Shown piece by piece: positions 25,596 through 34,242 of a DNA stretch of 64,000 bases; position 1 is the first letter of the stretch; each line of letters starts with the position of its first letter. Position numbers and translations under genes: made by a program. The notes beneath the pieces were generated by a model that had not been told where the DNA came from, ran no database searches, and worked only from the letters and a program-made list of their open reading frames with translations. This DNA is from Sphingomonas immobilis. GTDB lineage: Bacteria > Pseudomonadota > Alphaproteobacteria > Sphingomonadales > Sphingomonadaceae. The stretch covers positions 1 to 64,000 of the forward strand of contig NZ_JAUQSZ010000001.1 of the NCBI RefSeq assembly GCF_030580995.1. Direction: 5' to 3'.

Positions 25596-26645
25596 ATGGC
25601 GACACACGCTGCGGAAATAGCCCTTCCGCGAAACTGCACCTTCGATGCCGACGACTGGCTGATCCTTGCGCGGCACTGGTATCCGGTCGCGCTGGTCCGC
25701 GAGATCGGCGAGAAGCCGCTCGGCACGCATCTGCTCGACCAGCCGATCGTCGTCTACAAGGCGGATGGCGAGATCGTCGTCGCGGCCGATATCTGCCCGC
25801 ATCGCGGCGTGCCGCTCAGCCTCGGCACGCAGGGCGAGCATGGCGTGACCTGCGCCTATCACGGCCTGCGTTTCGGTGCGGGCGGCAAGTGCAACCACAT
25901 CCCGGCGCATCCCGACCGCAACATCCCGGACCGGATGCGCGCGCAGACCTTTCCGAGCGTCGAACGCTACGGCCTCGTATGGACGTGCCTGCGGCCCGAC
26001 GATCCGCTGTCGGCGGGCAATGCGCTGCCCGACATGCCGCATTGGGACGAGCCCGAGTTCCAGCAGATCGTCTGCCCGTGGATCGATATCTTCGGGTTCG
26101 CGGGACGGCAGATGGAGGGGTTCCTCGACGTCGCGCACTTCGCGTTCGTCCACACCGCGACCTTCGGCGACGCCAACAATGCCGAGGTGCCGGCCTATCA
26201 GGTGAAGCGCACCGATTATGGCTTCGACGCGGAATATTGGAGCACGGTCGGCAATTATCCGATCGGCGTCAGCCAGCGCGGCGTGCCTGATTTCAAATGG
26301 CTGCGGCACTTCCGCTGCTCGCTGCCCTTCACCGCGACGCTGGAGATTCATTTTCCGGGCAGCGACCGGCTGGTGATCATGAACGCGGCATCGCCGGTAT
26401 CGGCCAAGGTGACCCGGCTGTTCGCGCCGATGGCGCGCAATTTCGACACGGACCTGCCGATCCAGGACGTTTATGACTTCAATGAGCGCGTGTTCCAGGA
26501 AGACAAGGCGATCGTGGAGGCGCAGATGCCCGAATGCCTGCCGCTCGACCCGATGGACGAGGCGCATATCCCGGCTGACATGAGTTCGATGGCGTATCGG
26601 CGCGGGCTGCGCGACATGGGGCTCAGTAGGTTTTTCACATCGTAG
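25596..26645 (+). CDS. Rieske-type non-heme iron oxygenase, HpxD-like
   Basis: A 349-residue oxygenase alpha subunit. The Rieske [2Fe-2S] ligands are in ICPHRGVPLS and CAYHGLRF (about residues 68-92). The mononuclear iron site is at DVAHFAFVHTATFGD. The layout resembles vanillate demethylase and the HpxD protein of Klebsiella, which with HpxE oxidises hypoxanthine. No dedicated reductase follows, so electrons must come from elsewhere, possibly Fpr. In this cluster a purine (hypoxanthine, xanthine or a methylxanthine) is the likely substrate, by context only. ATG 25596 is preferred because the conserved region begins soon after. Confidence 0.82.
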   Translation: MATHAAEIALPRNCTFDADDWLILARHWYPVALVREIGEKPLGTHLLDQPIVVYKADGEIVVAADICPHRGVPLSLGTQGEHGVTCAYHGLRFGAGGKCNHIPAHPDRNIPDRMRAQTFPSVERYGLVWTCLRPDDPLSAGNALPDMPHWDEPEFQQIVCPWIDIFGFAGRQMEGFLDVAHFAFVHTATFGDANNAEVPAYQVKRTDYGFDAEYWSTVGNYPIGVSQRGVPDFKWLRHFRCSLPFTATLEIHFPGSDRLVIMNAASPVSAKVTRLFAPMARNFDTDLPIQDVYDFNERVFQEDKAIVEAQMPECLPLDPMDEAHIPADMSSMAYRRGLRDMGLSRFFTS

Positions 26646-26675
26646 TCGTGTCGCCTGAACATATCCTCCCCACGC

Positions 26676-26742
26676 GGTTCGTCCTGAGCCTGTCAAAGGG
26701 CGCGTCCAGAACACGCGCTTCGACGTCGCTCAGCACGAACGG
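26676..26742. repeat. REP-like inverted repeat, copy c
   Basis: A degenerate copy between the Rieske and guanine deaminase genes. The left arm reads GGTTCGTCCTGAGCCTGTC and the right arm CGCTTCGACGTCGCTCAGCA then CGAACGG. Outer flanks ATATCC...GGGGATAT extend the dyad. Confidence 0.7.
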
Positions 26743-26760
26743 GGATATGAAGGCGGTTCG

Positions 26761-28038
26761 ATGATCCGGGCCTTTCGCGGGGAATTGCTGTCGGTCGCGC
26801 GCGATCCGCGTGGCGATGCCGGGGCCGTGCGGCATGAGGCCGATGGGCTGCTCGTGGTCGAGGACGGGATCGTCGTCGCGCGCGGCGCTTACAGCGATCT
26901 GGCCGAGCGGTTCGCGGGCATGGCGGTGGAGGCATTGCCCGGCCTGATCGTGCCGGGCTTCGTCGATTCGCATGTCCATTATCCGCAGATGGACCGGATC
27001 GCCTCGCACGGCGAACAACTGCTCGACTGGCTCGACCGGCATATCTTCCCGGCGGAGAAGGCCTTTGCCGACCGCGCGCATGCCGATGCTGTGGCAGAGG
27101 CGTTTTTGGGCGAGCTGCTGCGCAACGGGACGACCAGTGCTTTGGTGTTCCCGACCGTCCACGCGCAGTCGGTCGACGCACTGTTCGAGGCGGCGCTCGC
27201 GCGGCGGATGCGGATCGTGTCGGGCAAGGTGCTGATGGACCTGGGGCCCGAGGGGCTCGCGGATACGGCGGAGACGGCGCGGGGCGAGAGCGAGGCGCTG
27301 ATCGCGCGGTGGCGCGGGCGCGGGCGGCTCGGGTACGCGGTGACGCCGCGCTTCGCGCTGACGTCGTCGGACGCGCAGCTGGCCGTGGCGGGCGCGCTGG
27401 TGGCGGAGCATCCCGACGTGCTGATGCACACGCACCTCGCCGAGAATGTCCGCGAATGCGAGGCGGTGACCGACCGCTTTTCGTGCGATTATCTCGACGC
27501 CTATGATCGCTTCGGGCTGGTGACGGCGCGATCGGTGTTCGCCCATGGCGTGCATCTGACCGACCGCTCCTGCGTGCGACTGGAGGAGAGCGGGGCGGGA
27601 GTGGCGGTGTGTCCGAGCTCGAACCTGTTCCTCGGCTCGGGCTTCTTCGATTTCGGGCAGGCGGACCGGCACGGTTTCCGCACCGGGCTCGGCACCGATG
27701 TGGGGGCGGGGACGAGTTTCTCGATGCTGCATACCGCCGGCCTTGCCTATCAGGCGGCGCTGGCGCGGGGCGACCGGCTCGATCCGTTCCGCGCGCTGTA
27801 TCTGGCGACGGCGGGGAGCGCGGCGCTGCTGCATATCGGCGACCGGGTGGGCGCGCTGGAGGTCGGGCAGGAGGCGGATTTCGTGGTGCTGGACGATGCC
27901 GCGACGCCGCTGCTGGCGCGGCGGACGGCGGAGGCGAGCCTGGCCGAGCGGCTGTTCGCGCTGCAGATTCTGGGCGACGACCGGGCGATCCGGCGGACCT
28001 ACATTCTCGGAGACTGCGCGTGGGAGCGGGGCGCTTGA
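26761..28038 (+). CDS. guaD: Guanine deaminase
   Basis: A zinc amidohydrolase of 425 residues converting guanine to xanthine. The metal site begins with PGFVDSHVHYPQ, and later MHTHLAEN, FAHGVHL and GLGTDVGAGTSFSM give the remaining ligands. PQMDRIASHGEQLLDWL is characteristic of guanine deaminases. Length is normal. It sits after the Rieske oxygenase, separated by REP copy c, and overlaps the nucleoside hydrolase gene by four bases (TTGA). Confidence 0.93.
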   Translation: MIRAFRGELLSVARDPRGDAGAVRHEADGLLVVEDGIVVARGAYSDLAERFAGMAVEALPGLIVPGFVDSHVHYPQMDRIASHGEQLLDWLDRHIFPAEKAFADRAHADAVAEAFLGELLRNGTTSALVFPTVHAQSVDALFEAALARRMRIVSGKVLMDLGPEGLADTAETARGESEALIARWRGRGRLGYAVTPRFALTSSDAQLAVAGALVAEHPDVLMHTHLAENVRECEAVTDRFSCDYLDAYDRFGLVTARSVFAHGVHLTDRSCVRLEESGAGVAVCPSSNLFLGSGFFDFGQADRHGFRTGLGTDVGAGTSFSMLHTAGLAYQAALARGDRLDPFRALYLATAGSAALLHIGDRVGALEVGQEADFVVLDDAATPLLARRTAEASLAERLFALQILGDDRAIRRTYILGDCAWERGA

Positions 28039-29162
28039 GGTGGTTGTTTCTGCTTCTGCTGCTGGTCGCGGCCCCCGCGCAGGCCGAGCGGCGCAAGGTC
28101 ATCATCGATGACGAGGGCTTCGCGCTGATGCACCTGATGCACCTGATGCTGCTTGAGGATCCCGATATCGACGTGATCGGCATCACTACGGTCTCCGGCA
28201 ACGCTTGGGCCAACCGTGCGACGGCGATGGTGCTGAAGGGGCTGGAGATTGCGCACCGCACCGACGTGCCGGTGGTGCAGGGCGCGACCTTCCCGCTGCT
28301 CAACTCGGAGGCGCTGACCGACCGGTGGGAGGCGCTGTACGGCAAGCTGACGTGGAAGGGCGCGTGGATGAAGGCGTGGGTCGAGCCCACGCAGCAGAGC
28401 ACGCCGCCCTATTTCGGGCCGACCGATCCGGTCGATCTTCCCGGCGGCAATGCGAAGATCAAGCCAAGCGACGAGATTGCGGCCAATTTCCTGATCCGCA
28501 TGGTACACAAATATCCGGGCGAGGTGACGATCCTGGCGGCGGGACCGCTGACCAACCTCGCGCTGGCGCAGCGGCTCGATCCGGCGTTCGCGGGGCTGGC
28601 GAAGGAGCTGGTCTATATGGGCGGAAGCCTCAACCCGCATCGGGTGCTGAGCGATCGTTCGGCGGCCGATTTCGCGCGCGAATACGGCAACACGCCGCGC
28701 CGCGAGTTCAACGCGCGCTTCGATCCCGAGGCGGCGAGCATCGTATCGCGTAGCCCTTGGCGGAAGATCATCATCGTTCCGGTAGATCCCTCCACCGCGA
28801 CGCAGCGGAGCAAGGCGCTGCTGGCGCGGATGGCGAAGGTCACAATCCCCGATATCGCCAAATTCATCAAGGAGATGGAGCCGGGTTTTCCCCTGTGGGA
28901 CGAGATCGCCGCCGGGGTGTGGCTCGATCCGTCGATCGTCACTGACCGCGAGACGGTGTTCGTCGATTATAACACGCAGTTCGGGCCCGGTTACGGTGAT
29001 ATGCTGTCATGGCGTGCGAGCTATCAGCCGGGCGTCGGCGAGCAGGCGGCCGAGGTGGTGCGCGCGGTCGCTCCGGCGAAGCTGGAGGCGCTGATGGTGC
29101 GGGTGATGGCGGCCGGGGCGAAGCGCGACGCGGCTTTATCGCGGGCCGCGGCTGCGCCATAG
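28035..29162 (+). CDS. Secreted nucleoside hydrolase-like protein
   Basis: A 375-residue protein of the inosine/uridine nucleoside hydrolase fold with a signal peptide (MRWLFLLLLLVAAPAQA), so it is periplasmic. It would release bases from nucleosides for uptake. VIGITTVSGNAWANRAT and TILAAGPLTNLALAQRL are typical. The canonical N-terminal DxDxxxDD calcium site appears only as IIDDEGFAL, so the last two aspartates are missing and activity is less certain. A nine-base in-frame duplication gives HLMHLM right after it. TTG 28035 is chosen for the signal peptide and a GGGAG ribosome site; a GTG at 28020 is the alternative. Confidence 0.78.
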   Translation: MRWLFLLLLLVAAPAQAERRKVIIDDEGFALMHLMHLMLLEDPDIDVIGITTVSGNAWANRATAMVLKGLEIAHRTDVPVVQGATFPLLNSEALTDRWEALYGKLTWKGAWMKAWVEPTQQSTPPYFGPTDPVDLPGGNAKIKPSDEIAANFLIRMVHKYPGEVTILAAGPLTNLALAQRLDPAFAGLAKELVYMGGSLNPHRVLSDRSAADFAREYGNTPRREFNARFDPEAASIVSRSPWRKIIIVPVDPSTATQRSKALLARMAKVTIPDIAKFIKEMEPGFPLWDEIAAGVWLDPSIVTDRETVFVDYNTQFGPGYGDMLSWRASYQPGVGEQAAEVVRAVAPAKLEALMVRVMAAGAKRDAALSRAAAAP

Positions 29163-29169
29163 CGGGACC

Positions 29170-29865
29170 ATGCCGATCGAGCTCATCTGCGTCGATGCCG
29201 ACGATACCCTGTGGCACAATATGCGCTTCTTCAACGCGACCGAGAACGCGCTTGTCGCGATGCTGGCGCCGTTCGCCGAGACCGAGATCGCGCGCGAGGC
29301 GCTGATCGCATGTGAGACACGCAACCTGCCGCATTACGGCTACGGCGCAAAGGGCTTCACGCTGTCGATGATCGAGACGGCGGCGGAGCTGGCGGGCGAC
29401 GCGCTGTCGCGGGAGCTGATCGCGGGGATATTGGAGGCGGGGCGGGCGCTGCTGGCGCATCCGGTCGAACTGTTCGACGGGGTGGCCGATACGCTGGCGC
29501 AGCTTGCCGCGCGCGGGCGGCTGGTGCTCGTCACCAAGGGCGACCTGCTGCATCAGGAGACCAAGCTGGCCGCGTCGGGGCTCGGCGATCTGTTCGGCGG
29601 GATCGAGATCGTCAGCGACAAGACGGCCGCCACGTTCGAACGCATCTTCGCGCGGTACGGGGTGATGGCGGAGGCGGCGATCATGGCGGGGGATTCGATG
29701 CGATCGGATATCCGCCCGGCGCTCGAGGCGGGGGCCTGGGCGGCCTATATCCCGCAAGACGGAGCGTGGGCGCATGAGACTGCGGCGGCGCCGGAGAAAA
29801 ATGCGCGGTTCCGGCAGCTTGCGCGGCTGTCGGAATTGCCGGCGCTGATCGACGCGATTGGTTAG
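29170..29865 (+). CDS. HAD-superfamily hydrolase (possible nucleotidase)
   Basis: A 231-residue phosphatase-type protein. HAD motif I is VDADDTLW (nucleophile Asp8 and acid Asp10), motif II/III appears as VLVTKGD and SDKTA, and motif IV as MAGDSMRSDI. Size and cap resemble YjjG-type nucleotidases and phosphoglycolate-phosphatase relatives. Its place among nucleoside and base enzymes suggests action on a nucleotide, but this is inference. It follows the nucleoside hydrolase by seven bases and ends overlapping the opposing phosphoribosyltransferase gene. Confidence 0.8.
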   Translation: MPIELICVDADDTLWHNMRFFNATENALVAMLAPFAETEIAREALIACETRNLPHYGYGAKGFTLSMIETAAELAGDALSRELIAGILEAGRALLAHPVELFDGVADTLAQLAARGRLVLVTKGDLLHQETKLAASGLGDLFGGIEIVSDKTAATFERIFARYGVMAEAAIMAGDSMRSDIRPALEAGAWAAYIPQDGAWAHETAAAPEKNARFRQLARLSELPALIDAIG

Positions 29866-30389
29866 GCCAGCCGCTCCGGCACCGACAGCGCCTCTTCCAC
29901 GATCGCGGTGCCCTTGCCCATCGCTTCCCACGGGAAGACGAACCAGCGCTTGTCCTCGGCGCGGTCGATCATGTTCGCCCAGTAATCGACCGCGGTCTTG
30001 GAGCGCTGATTGTTGAGCACCACGGCGAAGCGGAGGTTGTCCTCCTTGCAGCCGCTCTCGGCCAGCAGCTCGCGGATATAGGTGATGGTGCCCCCGGTGT
30101 CGTTGATGTCGTCCACGAAGAGGAGCCGCTCGCCGGCGGCGCTCTTGACCGCGACCTTGCGGAGCAGCTCGTCGGCGAATTCCTCGACCTTGGAGGAGTG
30201 ATCGACCGACAGCATCGGCAGCGCCAGCTGGTGCGAGATGTAGACCGCCGGCACCAGCCCGCCGCGCCCCACGCCGACGACGAAATCGGGCTTCCATGTA
30301 TCGGCCGCGATCTTCTGCCCCACGAGGCGCACATCGGCGACGAAATCTTCCGAGGTGATGTAGTGGAGCTGCGGGGCGTCGTTGCTCAT
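29862..30389 (-). CDS. Purine phosphoribosyltransferase (xanthine-guanine type)
   Basis: A 175-residue type-I phosphoribosyltransferase. The PRPP-binding loop is LLFVDDINDTGGTI and the purine-side loop is GVGRGGLVPAVYISH. It resembles Gpt-like xanthine-guanine or hypoxanthine enzymes, which salvage bases to nucleotides. It lies on the minus strand, converging with the HAD gene (four-base overlap) and downstream of the LysR gene. It offers salvage as the counterpart to catabolism. Confidence 0.85.
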   Translation of the reverse strand: MSNDAPQLHYITSEDFVADVRLVGQKIAADTWKPDFVVGVGRGGLVPAVYISHQLALPMLSVDHSSKVEEFADELLRKVAVKSAAGERLLFVDDINDTGGTITYIRELLAESGCKEDNLRFAVVLNNQRSKTAVDYWANMIDRAEDKRWFVFPWEAMGKGTAIVEEALSVPERLA

Positions 30390-30463
30390 GCGCGAATCCA
30401 GTCGGGAATCGATAAAGCGGCCCGGTTACCGGCTGCGCAGGCGTTCGGCAATTGGGCCGGCAA

Positions 30464-31396
30464 TCAGGCTGGGGCCGCCTCGATCGAGGCGGGGTAGCCG
30501 AGCTGGCCGAAACCGTGCTCGATCTCCGCCAGCACGATGCCCGCCGCATAGGAGGGCGTGCGCGCCGAGGCGGTACACAGAGCGAGCGTCATCGGCCGCA
30601 GGATCGGGTCGGAGATGCGGGTGAATGACAGCAACCCGCGCCGCACCTCGGTGCTCACGTCGATCGAGGTGAGGATGCCGATGCCGACCCCCTGCAGCAC
30701 CAGCGATGTGACCATCTGGATATTGTCCGACGTCACCATCTTGTCGAGCACGACGCCGGTCGTCCCCTCCAGCACGGCGATCTGGTGCGATACCGCCAGC
30801 GGTTCCGAGGGGACGATCAGCGCCGAACCGTTGCAGGCGGAAAAGCGCACCTCGCGCAGGCCGTCGAAGGCATGGCCGGGCGTGGTGAGGAAGCCGAGCA
30901 CGACATCGACGAAGGCGCGAGCGGTCAGGCCGCGAAAGCTCTGCGGATCGAAGAAGATGCCGCAATCCACCTCTCCGTTCATGATCGCCTGCCGCACGGC
31001 ATCGTTGTTCAGCACGCGCACGCCGATGGTGATGCCGGGATAGCGCTGCTGCAACGACTGGATCATGGCGGGGATATAGCCCTTGGCGAGCGCGTCGATC
31101 ACCGCGATCTCGACATGGCCGCGTTTCAGGCCGCGCAGATCCTCGATCTGGGCGCGGACGTCGCTCATGTCCTTTCGCCAGCGGATGCCGGCCGACATCA
31201 TGATCTCGCCCGCCGCCGTCAGCCTGAGGCCGGTGGGAAGACGCTCGAACAGCGGCATACCCAAATCCGCCTCGACGTTGAGGATCTGCCGGTCGATCGC
31301 CGAGGCCGACACATTGAGCTCGTCGGCCGCCTTGCGGATCGACCCGAGCCGCCCGACCGCCATGAAGTAGCGCAGGAAACGTGAAAAGGCTGGCAT
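30464..31396 (-). CDS. LysR-family regulator, likely controller of the purine island
   Basis: A 310-residue LysR protein. The N-terminal winged HTH is GSIRKAADELNVSASAIDRQI followed by LFERLPTGLRLTAAGE. The remainder is a periplasmic-binding-like effector domain. It is divergent from the TonB receptor, and motif copy C lies directly in front of its own start codon. LysR proteins commonly bind next to their own gene and respond to a pathway intermediate. HpxR of Klebsiella is a LysR-type precedent. Effector and targets are inferred. Confidence 0.85.
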   Translation of the reverse strand: MPAFSRFLRYFMAVGRLGSIRKAADELNVSASAIDRQILNVEADLGMPLFERLPTGLRLTAAGEIMMSAGIRWRKDMSDVRAQIEDLRGLKRGHVEIAVIDALAKGYIPAMIQSLQQRYPGITIGVRVLNNDAVRQAIMNGEVDCGIFFDPQSFRGLTARAFVDVVLGFLTTPGHAFDGLREVRFSACNGSALIVPSEPLAVSHQIAVLEGTTGVVLDKMVTSDNIQMVTSLVLQGVGIGILTSIDVSTEVRRGLLSFTRISDPILRPMTLALCTASARTPSYAAGIVLAEIEHGFGQLGYPASIEAAPA

Positions 31397-31409
31397 GGAC
31401 CCACTCTAT

Positions 31410-31445
31410 TTTTTGCAACGCAGCGTAGAGATCATTGCGTTTGAT
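31410..31445 (+). promoter_or_regulatory. 36-bp purine-island motif, copy C
   Basis: It begins TTTTTGCAACGCAGCG and ends ATCATTGCGTTTGAT. The inverted pair AACGCA...TGCGTT is best preserved here. It lies 14 bases upstream of the LysR start codon and about 250 bases upstream of the divergent TonB receptor. Confidence 0.6.
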
Positions 31446-31465
31446 AGGGTCACGTCAAGCCCCTA

Positions 31466-31497
31466 CGCCTTGCAAACGTCCAAAATCGTTCAAGGCG
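31466..31497. promoter_or_regulatory. Inverted repeat in the lysR-TonB receptor intergenic region
   Basis: CGCCTTGcAAACG and CGTTCAAGGCG face each other around a short AT-rich centre. This could be a protein-binding dyad or a leader hairpin of the receptor transcript. The rest of 31397-31694 shows no gene. Confidence 0.4.
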
Positions 31498-31694
31498 CAG
31501 CGCCGGGACAGGCAGGTGGGAACCGGTTGCGATTGGCAAAAGGCCAACGACGCCGCGGACGATAACAGGGGGAAGCTCGCGCGGCACAAGGGCTGGCGCG
31601 GCATTTTTCCAGGCAAAATGGGAGAGGCGGGGAAATCATCGCGCGGCGATGGGCATCAGGGGCTCGTCGTCGGCATCAGGGGGCAAAATCTACG

Positions 31695-34187
31695 ATGGCA
31701 TACGCTCGGACTCTCGGCGCGGATAACGATACCGCGACGCAGCACAATCGTATTCGCAAGCCGCTCACCGCGCTTGTCGTTGCGCTCCTATCATGCACCG
31801 CGCTCGCCACGCCGGCTTGGGCCGATGACGCCAAGCCAGCCGAGTCGGCGCCTGCCGACGAACCGCAGGACGTCGTCGTCACCGGCTCGCTCGATGCATT
31901 GCCGAACAAGGACGTCAGCTCGGTGTTCGGTTTCGGCAAGACCGTGGTGGAGACGCCGCGTTCGGTCTCGACGATCTCGGCCGAGCAGATGGAACGCTAC
32001 GGCGTAACCGACATCTACGATCTCGTCGCGCAGTCGCCGGGAACATTCACCAACTCGTTCTTCGGCGTCGGCGGCGCACTCGACATTCGCGGCACGCCGG
32101 GCGAAGTCTATTTCCGCGGCGTCCGCCGGCTCGATAACCCGGGCAATTATCCCACGCCGATCGCCGCGGCCGACCGGATCGACATCGTGCGCGGCCCCTC
32201 GTCGCCGATCTACGGCCCGTCCAAGACCGGCGGCTATATGAACTTCGTGCCGAAATCGGCGCGCGTTGCGGGCGGTGCGCTGCTCGATCATGCCGAGGGC
32301 TCGGTGAGCTACACCGGCGGGAGCTGGTCGTACAATGACGTCAAGGCGCAAGTGCGCGGGCCGCTGCGCTTCGGCGGCACCGAATTCGGCTACAGCCTCT
32401 ACGGCGAGATCGAGGATTCGGGCAGCTATTACAACAATATGTCGACCCGTAACGTCGTGCTGCAGGCGGCGTTCGACAACCAGATCACCGACAGCCTGCG
32501 CGTCGAATTCGGTGCGATGTACCAGAAGTACGACGGCCAGCAGAACGGCGGCTGGAACCGCCTGACGCAGGCGTTGGTCGACAACGGGACGTACATCACC
32601 GGATCGGCCAAGCCGGTCGATTCGAACGGCGACGGTCAGGTTGCACCTTCCGAATTTCTCGCGATCGGCAATTTCAACCCGTTCGGCACGTTCGGCTGCG
32701 CGGCGGGAACGGCGACGCCGGGCACGTCGGCCGCCAACTTCACCGACGCCTGCCTCAACGCGAGCTATCCGTATCTGGCGCTGACCAACGTCGGCACCAC
32801 GACGCTGAGCAGCAAGAACGTGCTGACCGGCCCCAACGACATCCTCAAGAACAAGCAAAAGACGGCGTATTTCGACGTGATCTTTACGCCGGGCGACGAT
32901 CTCGAGATCAAGAACCAGCTGTTTTACGACGGCACCGACAACGTCAACAACAACGCCTACGGCTTCTCGCAATTCCACGATTCGTACGTGATCGAGGACA
33001 AGATCGTCGTTTCCAAGACGTTCAAGAGCGATATCGGCAAATTCTCGTTCCAGCTCTCGCCGTCGATCCGTTACACCGACTTCCTGCACGGGGACGATTT
33101 CAACTTCGAATATTTCCACCGCGTCGATCTGTCGGTGGGCTACACGCCGCTGTCGGACCGTCTGCTGTCGAACGAATGCGGCTGCGATTATTCCAACTAT
33201 ATCAAGGGCAGCAGCACCGATTACGGCTTTGCCGGTCTAGCCGATCTCGATTTCGACTTCGGCCTCGATCTGATCCTCGGCGCGCGCTACGATCAGGTCG
33301 ACGTCACGTCGTCGTTCGTGCCGAGCAAGATGCGCGTTGCGCCAGCGGTCGTGAACGGATCGGGCAGCGCGGGCGGCTGGTCGTGGACGGCCAGCGCATC
33401 GTACAAGATGCCGTTCGGCCTGATCCCCTATGCGACCGCATCGCACCAGTCGACGATCATCGCCGGCCAAGGCTCCGAAATCGACCCCGTCACCGCCAAC
33501 ACCAAGACCTTCATCACCGCATCGAAGATGTACGAGGGCGGCATCAAGGGCAGCTGGCTCGGCGGCCGGCTCTACGCCGCGCTGTCGGTCTACACGCAGG
33601 AGCGGACCGACCACAACATCCAGTCCTCGACCGTCAACCAGTCGGTCAAGACCGATGGCCTGGAGGCGGAGTTCCGCTGGGCGGTCGACAAGCATCTGCT
33701 GCTGACGGGCGCGTACACGCTGACCAAGGTCTATAACCTGACCTTCCTCGATGCGGGATCGACCTTCAGCTTCTTCGGCATCGCGGATCTCGTGAACGTC
33801 GCCAACCCGGCGCTGACGCTCGGCGGCCAGGTCGGCGGTCTCGTGCCGATCCCCAATGCCGAGGCGGCACGCCGCGCGGGCATCCCGGAGAATCTGTTCT
33901 CGTTCACCGGCACGTACAAGTTCGACAACGGCATCGCGCTCAGCGGCAGCCTCGTCCACGTCGACTCGGTCTTCTCTGGCCAGTCGCGCGCAGTGAAGTT
34001 GCCGGCGTACACGACGCTCGATCTCGGCGCGTCGTACGAGACCGGACCGTTCCTGTTCCGCGTCGTCGTGAAGAACGCCACCAACGCGCGCTACTTCCGC
34101 GCAAACTTCACCGAGCTGTTCGGCAGCACGATCGTCCTGCCGGAGAAGCCCACCAGCTTCCAGGCGACGCTGCAGTACAAGTTCTGA
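31695..34187 (+). CDS. TonB-dependent outer-membrane receptor in the purine island
   Basis: An 830-residue receptor of the siderophore-receptor (FecA/FhuA-like) branch. It has a long signal region ending ATPAWA, a TonB-box-like QDVVVTGSLDA, plug segments (VVETPRSVSTISAEQMERYG, RIDIVRGPSSPIYGPSKTGG) and a barrel ending in QATLQYKF. Despite the siderophore-like family, it is divergent from the island's LysR regulator and followed by a purine nucleoside permease. I therefore infer uptake of a purine compound or nucleoside across the outer membrane. No Fur-like site was found before it. Confidence 0.85.
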   Translation: MAYARTLGADNDTATQHNRIRKPLTALVVALLSCTALATPAWADDAKPAESAPADEPQDVVVTGSLDALPNKDVSSVFGFGKTVVETPRSVSTISAEQMERYGVTDIYDLVAQSPGTFTNSFFGVGGALDIRGTPGEVYFRGVRRLDNPGNYPTPIAAADRIDIVRGPSSPIYGPSKTGGYMNFVPKSARVAGGALLDHAEGSVSYTGGSWSYNDVKAQVRGPLRFGGTEFGYSLYGEIEDSGSYYNNMSTRNVVLQAAFDNQITDSLRVEFGAMYQKYDGQQNGGWNRLTQALVDNGTYITGSAKPVDSNGDGQVAPSEFLAIGNFNPFGTFGCAAGTATPGTSAANFTDACLNASYPYLALTNVGTTTLSSKNVLTGPNDILKNKQKTAYFDVIFTPGDDLEIKNQLFYDGTDNVNNNAYGFSQFHDSYVIEDKIVVSKTFKSDIGKFSFQLSPSIRYTDFLHGDDFNFEYFHRVDLSVGYTPLSDRLLSNECGCDYSNYIKGSSTDYGFAGLADLDFDFGLDLILGARYDQVDVTSSFVPSKMRVAPAVVNGSGSAGGWSWTASASYKMPFGLIPYATASHQSTIIAGQGSEIDPVTANTKTFITASKMYEGGIKGSWLGGRLYAALSVYTQERTDHNIQSSTVNQSVKTDGLEAEFRWAVDKHLLLTGAYTLTKVYNLTFLDAGSTFSFFGIADLVNVANPALTLGGQVGGLVPIPNAEAARRAGIPENLFSFTGTYKFDNGIALSGSLVHVDSVFSGQSRAVKLPAYTTLDLGASYETGPFLFRVVVKNATNARYFRANFTELFGSTIVLPEKPTSFQATLQYKF

Positions 34188-34194
34188 TGACGAA

Positions 34195-34228
34195 GGGGCG
34201 CTGGCCAGCGAGCCGGCGCCCTGTCTTT
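34195..34228 (+). terminator. Hairpin between TonB receptor and NUP gene
   Basis: GGGCGC (34196-34201) pairs with GCGCCC (34216-34221), followed by TGTCTTT. The perfect palindrome CGCTGGCCAGCG (34199-34210) is a competing fold. It is a partial terminator or processing site. Confidence 0.45.
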
Positions 34229-34242
34229 GCGAAGGAAACGAC

